Shown: piece after piece, positions 1 through 6,665 of the stretch
Layout of the letters: the number at the start of each line of letters is the position of its first letter
Position numbering within the stretch: position 1 is the stretch's first letter
Source of the DNA: JBFJWU01 sp041623475 [NCBI: bacterium]
Lineage (GTDB): Bacteria; J088
NCBI GenBank assembly: GCA_041623475.1
Contig: JBFJWU010000195.1
Coordinates: forward strand, 1 to 6,665
DNA: 6,665 nucleotides
Direction of reading: 5' to 3'
The notes under the pieces: generated by a model
The model's input: only the letters and a program-made list of their open reading frames with translations
Databases searched by the model: none
What the model was told of the DNA's origin: nothing
Program-made: the position numbers and the translations under genes

Positions 1-1
1 C

Positions 2-103
2 GGCGATATCAATAACGATGGCGTCGATGACCTGGTTGTCGGCGCGTTCGTTTTCGATGGGACCCATTCGAACGAAGGGGCCGCCTACGTCTATCACGGC
101 GGG
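2..103 (+). other. FG-GAP repeat (last beta-propeller blade, 5' truncated)
   Basis: Residues 1-34 begin GDINNDGVDDLVVGAF and continue to GAAYVYHGG. This is the signature of an FG-GAP/integrin-alpha repeat: a calcium loop of the form D-x-N-x-D-G-x-x-D, a hydrophobic strand ending in V-G-A, then a G-x-x-Y-V-Y-x-G strand. Such repeats occur in sets that close a propeller, so more copies are expected upstream. Straight after the final Gly-Gly the sequence changes to the Cys-paired module type, so this is probably the last blade. The loop probably binds Ca2+, by analogy with the family. Confidence 0.9.
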
Positions 104-3100
104 GTGATCAAGCATTCGATTTCGTACACCGTTCAAGGCCTGAGTGGCAGCGAAGACGTTGACGTACGCCTCTTTTCGGACGGAAATGATCCGCCCACGA
201 CCCCCCAGGAGCTGGACGATGACGCCACAGGTGGCGGGACATTTACCTACGAAGTGCCGGACAACGATTATTATCTAGTCACAGCAACATTTGATAACAG
301 TGCCGGCGGCAACAAAACCTGTATGGTCGAAAACGCAAAGGGCCAGGCAACCGGCGATGTCACAAATATTAATATCCGCTGCGGTTACAAAGTTACGTTT
401 GACGTTGACGGTTTGGCCAGCGGCGAAACCGTCGATGGTCGCCTGACGGTCGGCAGTCGTACGGACGACGAACAGGCGACGTTTGCAGCACCGAATCCGG
501 TGTTCGGAGATGGTGACTATACAACGGACGACGATGTCGTTCTGTCGTCCGAGTCGTGGTCAACGGCGATTCAGTCATCCAGCGTAGGCTCAAAAACCTG
601 CGTGTTCCGAGGTGCCAGTGGCGGCACCAATCCCAGCGCAGACCAGACTGTCCAGGTCCGCTGTGGGTGGACCGTTACAACCAACATTGACGGTGTCCAG
701 AATGGTACAGATACGATCCGCCTTCAGCTGGAAACGCCGAATCCGGGGTCGATAGTCGAAACTGACGATTACACGAGCAATGGCAACAAGACGTTCAGCG
801 ATGTTGTCCTGGACGGGCAAACGTACGAAGTTCATATCAGCCATCCCGGCGCGCTCGGCAAGTCGTGCACGATCGAGAATGCCACGGGAACCGCCTCTGC
901 CAACGTATCCGGCATCATTGGACGTTGCGGCTGGCTGGCTGAGGTTGCGATCGAGGGTCTTGAGTCCGGCGAAGTTGTCGGCACCAACCTGACCGCCGGC
1001 GGTACCGACGTTAACGAAAACCGGAACGTAAGCTTCGAGTCATTCGGTGACTCTGACGAGACCTATTCCGGCGTTGTTCTGCATAACGAAAGCTGGACTG
1101 TTTCAATCCCGACTGGTGCCGTCAATGCACCAAGTACCAAGGCGTGCGAGTTTCCGTCGGGCAGTAATGGCAGCAATCCGACTGGCAACTTCACGGTCAG
1201 CGGACGTTGCGGTTACGAAGTCACGGTTGATGTCACGAACCTGCCCGCCATTGGAGCCAGTGTGGACCTGGATTTGTCCACCAGTTCCGATGGACTGCTG
1301 AATACTCGCACGGAAAATACGGATGGCAGCAAGCTGATGAACCGGCTGGTCCTGGCCGGCGACACGTGGGATATTTCCCTGGATGGTGTGCCGTCGAACC
1401 GGTCCTGCGTTCTTAAACATTCTGACAATCGCGTATTTGACAACGATTCCAAGACCTACAGCCGACTTAGCACCATCGTCCAGGACGAAACGGTCGAGAT
1501 GCTTTGTGGCACCGGTGCGACCTATAACGTCCAGCTGGACCTGGAATTGGGCTCGATCGAAGCTGATATTTATGTCCGCAGCAGTAATTTTGACGAGATT
1601 CGTATGCTGGACCGGATCGAGGCCGACAACGGCGGGGCGAACAATACGTTCAGCGTTCCCCAGTCCATTGCTGGCGATTTTGACATCGTAGCGTTTGGCT
1701 CGGTCTGCACGGCCAAGTCCGAAGGCCTGACGATAACAATTTACTGTGGAAACGAGTACGAAATCGGTGGTGATGTCGTCAATTACGGCGCGACGCTGGC
1801 TGGCGAGACGGTTACCCTGCGTTACAACAGCGACCGGGATGACAACGAATACACCCGGGTGGTTGCAGCCGACGTCGGCGGTGCCGGCGAAGGGTTCAAT
1901 TACGCCAGCAATGCGGCGGGCGGTACCACGTTCGCGGTTGAAGGCGCGGAATGGAGCCTGTCCATTGATACACAACCCCCCAGCGGCTTTTGTTCAATAG
2001 AGGACGGAACCGGGACGGCCAGCGGCCCTGGACCCTATCCCGAGCTGATCAGCGACGCAACGGTCCATTGCAGCACCGGGCGGACCCTGACCGTGGCTGT
2101 GACGACCGAGTCCGGTCACAGCGTTGATGTTGCGTTTAGCGACAATTATGGTGGTTCGGGCAACGCGGCCGACCTGTTCAATAACGATACAGCGTCCTTT
2201 ACTGTGGTCGACAGTGCGACAGTTTCGGTGACCTACAGCAGTTACAGCAACGGTGGCGAATCCTGTGTAGTCAAAAACGGCACAGGTTTTGCGATGAGCG
2301 CCGATCAGACGATTTATGTGATCTGCGGAACCCCGTATACGATTACATCGCCGGTTTCTAACGCACTGGTCAATCTGCAGGGCAATGGTTTTGCCATGCG
2401 CGAGGTATCAACTGGTGCCGACGCATCGCTGGATCTGGGCAATAACCTGTACATCTTCCCGGACGAGATCCTGGGGCAGGGCGATGACTGGTATGTGGCG
2501 ATCCAGCAGCAGCCAATCAATCCCAACCAGACCTGTTCGCTGACCGGACCGACATCCGGAACAGTGGATTCCGCCAATCCGTTTGGGCCGTACGTCAGTT
2601 GTGTGACGGACAAGTTCCCGGTTACGGCAACGGTCAATGGCCTGCCCAATCCGTCGGTGAATCAGGTCCGGCTGACGCTGGACAACCGCGTGACCCAGGC
2701 AACCGGCAACGGTCAGTTGTTCCTTGGGCAGGGTGATCACCTGGCGCCATACGAAGTCACGATTGCGACCCAGCCGGCCGATGCCTGGTGTTCTGTGGTC
2801 GAGGCCGGCACCGGGACGATCCCCGTACAGGGCGTGAATAATGTGACCGTCGATTGTATTCCTTTCTCTAATTACACCGTCACCGGTCCGATTGTCGGAC
2901 TGGTCGCTGGCGGCTTGCAGGTCCAGGAAACGTTTTCCGGGGCGATTACGCCGGTGGCAACCGCTGCGACGATGTATGTGTTCCCCCAGGTGTTGACCAG
3001 CTACGCCGACTGGAATGTAGCGATCCAGCAGGAACCGTCCGGGCCATCCCAGACATGCTGGCTGGTGGGCGCGGGAACCGGACAGCTGGCCAATGGTTCG

Positions 3101-6100
3101 GGACTGGGACCGGAAATCCGCTGCAACACGGACCAGTTCAATGTTGCGGCCTATGTAAGTGGGGTCAGCGCAGATTCCTCTGGCGTGTCTTTGAACTTTA
3201 ATGGCACCGTCTCGGCGGCAGTTTATGACGGGCAGTTTGATTTTGCAACGATTACCGAGGGCACCTCATACCTGGTGACCGTCGACACGAATCCCGCCCT
3301 GCCGGCGCAGACCTGTACGGTCGAGCACGGCAGCGGAATCGTTGGCACAGCCCCGGTCAGCGACATTACCGTCGACTGTACCTATGACATGTTTACCGTC
3401 TACGCCCAGGTCAACGGCCTGAAGTCCGGTTCAACGCTGGGACTGCGTAATAACGCCGATGACATTGTTGTGACCACCGACGGCCTGTGGGGCTTCCCGG
3501 TCCAGTTGACCGGTACGGCACCATTTGCTGTGACCGTTACAACAGACCCGACGGACCAGACCTGCCGGGTGACCGCCGGACCAACAGGATTCTTGAAGGA
3601 CACCACTGCGACAGCTGTTGTGACCTGTACCGATGACGAGTTCTACACGATCAGCGTCGATGTCAGTGGCCTGAATGGTGACTTTGTGCGCCTGCAGGAA
3701 ACGTTTACCGGCATGGTGACGGATGTCTTCCAGAATGGTGTGACGACGTTCCCGATGCAGTTGACCAACGGCACGTATGTGCTGCAGGTGGACCGCGAGC
3801 CGCTCGGGCCCAGCCAGACGTGTACGTTTGACAACACCGGGGATCCGGACGAAACCGTCATCCTGAATAACGCCAATGTGACCGTTGACCTGACCTGTGT
3901 TGACGACACGTTTAACGTTGCTGCCTACGTCAGCGGTGTCAGCACCGATGGCAGCGGTGTCGACCTGAACTACAACGGTGTTATCTACAACGTCTATGAC
4001 GGCCAGGTAGACTTTAACGACGAAATCGAGGGCACCTCGTACCTGGTGACCGTCGAAACCAATCCCGCCCTGCCGGCGCAGACCTGTACGGTCGAGCACG
4101 GCAGCGGAATCGTTGGCACAGCCCCGGTCAGCGACATTACCGTTGACTGTACCTATGACATGTTTACGGTCTACGCCCAGGTTACGGGCCTGGATCTGGG
4201 TTCCAACCTGGTCCTGACCAATAACGGTGGCGATGATCAGTTGATCAATGCGGATGGGCTGTGGCCGTTTGCGACTCAATTGACTGGAACGGACGGCTAC
4301 GATGTCCTGGTCGCTGTCGATCCATCCAACGAGACCTGTACCGTTACCAACAATGGTTCAGGCTTCATGTCGGATGCGACCGAGGTCGTCCAGATTACCT
4401 GTGTGGATGACCAGCACTACACCATCAGCGTTGATGTCAATGGACTGACCGGTGACCAGGTTCGCCTGATCGAGCTGGATACCCTGCAGGTTACCAACGC
4501 GACGGCCAATGGTGTGACTACATTTGTCGACGAAGTCACCAATGGTGTTTACACGATTCAGGTCGACAAGGATCCGGAAGATCCTGACCAGACCTGTACC
4601 TTTGACAGCACCGGTACCGCGAGCCAGACAGTATTCGTCAGCAATGCCGATGTTGTGATCGACCTGACCTGTGTCGACGATGTCTTTACGTTGGGCGGAA
4701 CGCTGTCCGGTGCGCTGGGTGTCGTCGAACTGGCTCTGGTCGTAAATTCGACCGGACTTCCCCAGGCTTCGTTAATCAATAGTGGCGTCCTTGGTGGTAA
4801 TGGCGGATTCAACTTGTACGACCAGTTGGTTGAGGGCGATGAGTATTCGGTTTCGATTTTTAGCGAACCCGCAGGTCAGAACTGCTATGTGACCGAGGGT
4901 GCCAGTGGCTTCATGCCTGATGGTAACGTCAATTCCATCAAAGTCATCTGCGAAGAGGACGACACCGATGCGAGCCTGAAGACAGTTAGCGTCCGAGTTA
5001 CTGGTCTGCAAGGATCAGGCCTGGAATTGTTTGAATCCGGCAAGGGTCGGTTCGGATATCCGTCGACGATGAACACGCGTGCATACGAAGGTCCGTTATT
5101 GACCGTTCCGGCAGGTGGCGGGAGCGATAATGACCTGATTGCGATAACCGGGGCGGGTACTGTTCGCCAGGTCGATGTCATTGTCAGCCAGAACGGTGCC
5201 TTCGCAAACGATCTGGACATCCAGTTTCGCCGTCTCCCAGGTGCCTACCGTGACTTGGCTGGCCCAGGGGCACCTCAACGTTGCCAGGCAACGACGATTG
5301 CTTATCAGCAAACCAAGTTTGTCGACAACGCAGTTGACAACCTCGCAAATTGCCTGGACGCAACGGTAATCGGCGGTTCATACCAGCCCGAAGACACTTT
5401 GGCGTTTTGGAATGGGCAGCCTGTTGCCGCTGGTTGGCAAATAAATGTCGAAAACTACAATGGCAGCAACGTCGCCAATGTCAACTGGAATGTCGAAATA
5501 TCGGCTGAAACCGTTGAGCCCTATGTCGTATTTGCAAACCTGTTTGACGATATTGATACGTATAACCTGATCATCAGTGCACAGCCGGAAGGCCCGGCAC
5601 AAACCTGTCGATTTGTTACATCTGGCGGTCCGTCGCAGGGTGGTTCAATGGGCGGTGCCGATGTCCAGATGACGATCGACTGTACGACGGATCGGTTTGG
5701 CGTGACGGCAACCGTATCCGGTGTGCCAAACGGCGAAACCGTTCAGCTGGAATTGCAGGGTGTCGCGGGCAGCGACACGTTGTTCAGCAACGAATCAAAA
5801 CTGATTTATAACACGGCTGGGCTGCTGGACGACGGAACGCCCTATACGGTTGTCATTACCGGACAGCCTGCCAGCGCGTGGTGTTCGATCACCGACGCCG
5901 GCCCAGGTGTCTTGAGCGGCCAACATGCCGAAATCATTGTCGAATGTGTACCGACGGCCGAATTCCATGTCGGTGTCGACCTTTCGGCCGCAGCCGGTGA
6001 ACGCCTGCTGGGCGCCGGCCTGCTGATCCAGGACCAGTACAGCGGCGCAATCAAACGCCTGGACGGCCCAGGCCTGACCGGCCCGGCGCACTTTCCCAAT

Positions 6101-6664
6101 GTAATGACTGGCTACGCTGACTGGTCCCTGGAGATCATCGGGCAGCCGTCCTCGCCCAGCCAGACGTGTGTGTTTGATGCAGCCGGTCCGGCAACCAACG
6201 GGACGTTGTCCAATGCCAACCTGGCGCTGGTTGATTACCCGGATGTGATCTGTACAACCGACCAGTTCCGGATCTTTGTATCGGTGTCCGGGTTGGTGAA
6301 TGGTGACACCGTCGATCTGCGCGTTTCTGATGGTACGACAGATAACGACAATACCTACAGCAATGGTGGCGCTACGGCGCAGACGTCGGGCGGTGCCGAC
6401 CTGTTCTTGAACGATGGCACCTATTACGATGTATCGATCCTTAACCAGCCCGCGTCAGCGTGGTGCTCAGTGGTTGCTGGTGCAACCGGATTCCTGGACG
6501 GCACGGATGCGCAGGTACAGGTCCAGTGCCAGCCGTTGGCAGACTTTAATGTCGGCTTCAACATTTCCAGCACTGTGGGCGAGCAGCTGGAAGGCTCGGG
6601 GCTGCTGATTCAGGAACAGTTTTCAGGCGCGATCGTTCGGGTTGACGCATCTGCGGGCAGCCCC
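2..6664 (+). CDS. Giant secreted/surface modular protein, internal fragment (FG-GAP, Cys-paired beta-module array, embedded P-domain)
   Basis: One frame (codons starting at base 2) reads through all 2221 codons without a stop. Start and stop both lie outside the window, so no start codon is assigned. Order: the tail of an FG-GAP repeat (residues 1-34), modules M1-M22 (from about residue 40), a P-domain-like insert within M19 (about residues 1698-1833), and a partial M23. All 46 cysteines I can count fall in pairs, two per complete module plus two in the insert. That fits an oxidising, extracytoplasmic location. Asp, Gly, Thr and Val dominate and Lys is scarce. I see no hydrophobic membrane helix, coiled coil or catalytic motif. 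FG-GAP repeats are known Ca2+-binding propeller blades. The module type is one I recall from large predicted secreted proteins of Proteobacteria, without a firm family name. A stalk or adhesin-like role is inference. Confidence 0.93.
119..1210 (+). repeat. Modules M1-M4: A-B-A-B alternating pairs, 546-bp period
   Basis: M1 (119-382), M2 (383-664), M3 (665-928) and M4 (929-1210) are 88, 94, 88 and 94 residues long. M1 and M3 share an E-N-A-x-G-x-A stretch after the first Cys. M2 and M4 share G-L-x-S-G-E-x-V near the start, V-V-L-x-x-E-S-W in the middle and a G-S/A-x-G-x-N-P loop after the first Cys. M1 to M3 and M2 to M4 are each exactly 546 bp apart, so the unit that duplicated was a two-module block. 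Every module ends in R-C-G followed by Y or W, which opens the next one. First-to-second Cys spacing is 20-21 residues. The DNA copies are diverged, so the duplication is old. Probably disulfide-stapled beta-sandwich domains. Confidence 0.85.
1211..2602 (+). repeat. Modules M5-M9: irregular, diverged modules
   Basis: M5 (1211-1507, 99 aa), M6 (1508-1747, 80 aa), M7 (1748-2071, 108 aa), M8 (2072-2326, 85 aa) and M9 (2327-2602, 92 aa) keep two Cys each and the opening-strand and middle-strand pattern, but vary in length. M5 has the widest Cys spacing of the complete modules (33 residues). M6 has the narrowest (13), so its Cys-to-Cys hairpin is cut down. M7 has an S-G-F-C-S-I motif related to the AWCS motif of M10, M20 and M22. 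M9 lacks a clear Gly-Leu turn but ends with the P-N-Q-T-C pattern and a V-T-D-K-F linker typical of later modules. I see no clean higher-order period here. M5-M6 boundaries are the least certain. Confidence 0.75.
2603..3124 (+). repeat. Modules M10-M11: first 'AWC + QTC' two-module unit
   Basis: M10 (2603-2857) has the Q-P-A-D-A-W-C-S-V-V motif. M11 (2858-3124) has V-Q-E-T-F-S-G-A-I followed by Y-A-D-W-N-V and G-P-S-Q-T-C. The same succession returns at M20-M21 and begins again at M22-M23, so M10-M11 is a distant copy of that pair. Cys spacing is 22 residues in both modules. The short linker after each closing Cys is acidic or Asn-rich (N-T-D-Q-F after M11), unlike the R-C-G-Y/W joints of M1-M4. 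Confidence 0.82.
3125..3898 (+). repeat. Modules M12-M14: first copy of a three-module tandem unit
   Basis: M12 (3125-3379), M13 (3380-3628) and M14 (3629-3898) correspond one to one with M15, M16 and M17. M12 opens F-N-V-A-A-Y-V-S-G-V-S, M13 opens M-F-T-V-Y-A-Q-V, and M14 opens Y-T-I-S-V-D-V-S-G-L. Cys spacing is 21, 21 and 25 residues, matching the second copy exactly. The unit is 774 bp. M14 also carries L-Q-E-T-F-T-G, tying it to the QTC modules M11, M21 and M23. Joints between modules are acidic (T-D-D-E-F and V-D-D-T-F), which could bind Ca2+ and stiffen a stalk; this is inference. Confidence 0.88.
3257..3411 (+). repeat. Near-identical direct repeat, copy 1 (M12/M13 joint)
   Basis: This 155-bp tract pairs with 4028-4182 at an offset of 771 bp with five mismatches by my reading. 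Bases 3290-3372 and 4061-4143 are identical over 83 bp. The tract covers the second half of M12 (G-T-S-Y-L-V-T-V to the closing Cys) and the first strand of M13. It is coding throughout and in the same frame in both copies. Confidence 0.92.
3899..4672 (+). repeat. Modules M15-M17: second copy of the three-module tandem unit
   Basis: M15 (3899-4150), M16 (4151-4402) and M17 (4403-4672) repeat M12-M14. M15 is one codon shorter than M12 because of a one-codon gap before V-Y-D-G-Q. M16 is one codon longer than M13, so the unit is again 774 bp. M16 is the module closest to the repeat as I remember it from other proteobacterial proteins: a G-L turn, an N-N-G-G-D-D loop, an N-A-D-G-x-W-x-F strand, then E-T-C-T-V-T-N-N-G-S-G. 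Similarity to the first copy is patchy: nearly exact across the M15/M16 joint, much lower in the second half of M16 and the middle of M17. Confidence 0.88.
4028..4182 (+). repeat. Near-identical direct repeat, copy 2 (M15/M16 joint)
   Basis: Partner of the tract at 3257-3411. Outside it the copies separate quickly: F-N-V-A-A-Y-V-S-G-V-S is conserved as protein at 3137-3169 and 3911-3943, yet seven of its eleven codons differ synonymously. The sharp boundary between identical and diverged DNA suggests that this segment was homogenised later than the original duplication. Confidence 0.92.
4673..4951 (+). repeat. Module M18: single module before the P-domain-bearing module
   Basis: M18 is 93 residues. 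It opens V-D-D-V-F-T-L-G-G-T-L-S-G, has a G-D-E-Y-S-V-S-I middle strand, Q-N-C-Y-V-T-E-G-A-S-G at the first Cys and V-I-C at the second (22 residues apart). It has no partner in the triad before it or the pairs after it. It is followed by the longest and most acidic joint in the array (C-E-E-D-D-T-D-A-S-L-K), which may be a flexible hinge ahead of M19. Confidence 0.83.
4952..5683 (+). repeat. Module M19, split by an inserted P-domain-like domain
   Basis: At 244 residues M19 is more than twice the usual size. Its first part (4952-5092) has an acidic linker, then V-S-V-R-V-T-G-L-Q-G-S-G-L-E-L-F-E, a normal module opening. Its last part (5501-5683) resumes with F-D-D-I-D-T-Y-N-L-I-I-S, P-A-Q-T-C and a closing Cys 25 residues on, as in M14 and M17. 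The roughly 136 residues between do not fit the module pattern. The insert falls where other modules have a variable loop between the opening strands and the middle strand. Removing it leaves a module of about 108 residues, including the long linker. Confidence 0.8.
5093..5500 (+). other. P-domain (proprotein convertase P/Homo B)-like domain nested in M19
   Basis: Residues 1698-1833 read in the order expected for a P-domain. There is P-L-L-T-V-P near the start, then G-T-V-R-Q-V-D-V-I-V, then N-D-L-D-I-Q-F-R-R-L-P-G (the family's D-L-x-I-x-L-x-x-P-x-G). Next come T-K-F-V-D-N-A (the F-D-D-x-A-like stretch), G-S-Y-Q-P-E-D-T-L-A-F-W-N-G, A-G-W-Q-I-N-V, and a final W-N-V-E-I strand. Known P-domains are about 130-150 residue beta-barrels. 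They usually sit after subtilisin-like peptidase domains but also occur in other secreted bacterial proteins. No catalytic triad motif is visible around this one. Two extra Cys (5282-5284 and 5351-5353) lie inside it and may pair. The assignment is from motif reading only. Confidence 0.74.
5684..6253 (+). repeat. Modules M20-M21: second 'AWC + QTC' two-module unit
   Basis: M20 (5684-5947, 88 aa) has T-T-D-R-F-G-V-T-A-T-V-S-G-V at the start and Q-P-A-S-A-W-C-S-I at the first Cys. M21 (5948-6253, 102 aa) has G-L-L-I-Q-D-Q-Y-S-G-A-I, then G-Y-A-D-W-S-L and S-P-S-Q-T-C. These match M10-M11 motif for motif, and M22-M23 more closely. M21 has a lengthened Cys-to-Cys segment (28 residues). Start-to-start distance from M20 to M22 is 570 bp. 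Confidence 0.85.
6254..6664 (+). repeat. Modules M22-M23: third 'AWC + QTC' unit, cut by the window end
   Basis: M22 (6254-6529) is complete, with T-T-D-Q-F at the start and Q-P-A-S-A-W-C-S-V-V at the first Cys. M23 runs from 6530 to the window edge and covers only the opening strands and G-L-L-I-Q-E-Q-F-S-G-A-I-V-R-V-D, which closely matches the same position of M21. No closing cysteines are reached. The array clearly continues past base 6665. Confidence 0.85.
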
Positions 6665-6665
6665 G

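Noticed and set aside
1383-1691. Short + strand open frame in another phase (102 codons)
   Set aside because: It overlaps M5-M6 out of frame, has no supporting motif, and would need translation inside another gene.
1103-1975. Long open frame on the - strand (290 codons)
   Set aside because: It lies wholly inside the + strand gene, is a by-product of that frame's codon bias, and its translation shows no recognisable domain.
3257-4182. Direct repeats as a CRISPR array or mobile element
   Set aside because: There are only two long copies, both coding and in frame, with no spacer structure, terminal inverted repeats or transposase.
4205-4245. N-N-G-G-D-D stretch in M16 as a GGDEF-type active site
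   Set aside because: It is the variable loop of an ordinary module, seen as N-N-A-D-D in M13, with none of the surrounding cyclase sequence.
3431-4279. Long open frame on the - strand (282 codons)
   Set aside because: It is antisense to M13-M16 and shows no family motif. The + strand frame has the modular, Cys-paired pattern across the same bases.
5093-5500. P-domain as evidence for a subtilisin-like protease in this window
   Set aside because: No Asp/His/Ser triad motifs are visible anywhere in the 2221 codons. Any peptidase domain would have to be outside the window.
2-6664. Promoters, terminators, RNA genes or a start codon within the window
   Set aside because: There is no non-coding sequence. 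In-frame ATG/GTG codons are internal to clear domains and none marks a gene start.

Overview
The whole window is the interior of one very large gene on the + strand. One reading frame is open from base 2 to base 6664 (2221 codons) with no stop, no plausible start and no intergenic sequence, so both ends of the gene lie outside the window. The product is a modular, probably secreted or surface-exposed protein with no visible membrane segment or catalytic domain. It is acidic and poor in lysine. Base composition is moderately GC-rich, with C/G-ending codons preferred. FG-GAP followed by Cys-paired 'GL..QTC' beta modules suggests a Gram-negative, probably (marine) gammaproteobacterial genome. That guess rests on architecture from memory and is weak.

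Layout: (1) bases 2-103, the end of an FG-GAP (integrin-alpha-like, Ca2+-binding) beta-propeller repeat. (2) Bases 119-6664, 22 complete modules (M1-M22) and a partial M23, mostly 80-108 residues each. A module opens with a strand and a Gly-Leu-like turn, carries a Y/W-x-V-x-I strand in the middle, then one Cys, and closes on a second Cys usually 20-28 residues later. Each complete module has exactly two Cys. (3) Inside M19 a domain of about 136 residues that I read as a proprotein-convertase P-domain (P/Homo B) is inserted, splitting that module.

The array has higher-order structure. M1-M4 alternate A-B-A-B with an exact 546-bp period. M5-M9 are irregular. M10-M11, M20-M21 and M22-M23 are copies of a two-module unit (an 'AWC' module followed by a 'QTC' module). 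M12-M14 and M15-M17 are two tandem copies of a three-module unit with a period of about 774 bp. One 83-bp stretch is identical between these copies although nearby codons differ at many synonymous sites, which suggests gene conversion or unequal exchange.

The parts probably form one long extracellular fibre: a propeller head or cap, a disulfide-stapled stalk of beta-sandwich modules, and an embedded P-domain. The role (adhesion, matrix, or scaffold for a distant enzymatic domain) cannot be settled from this window.
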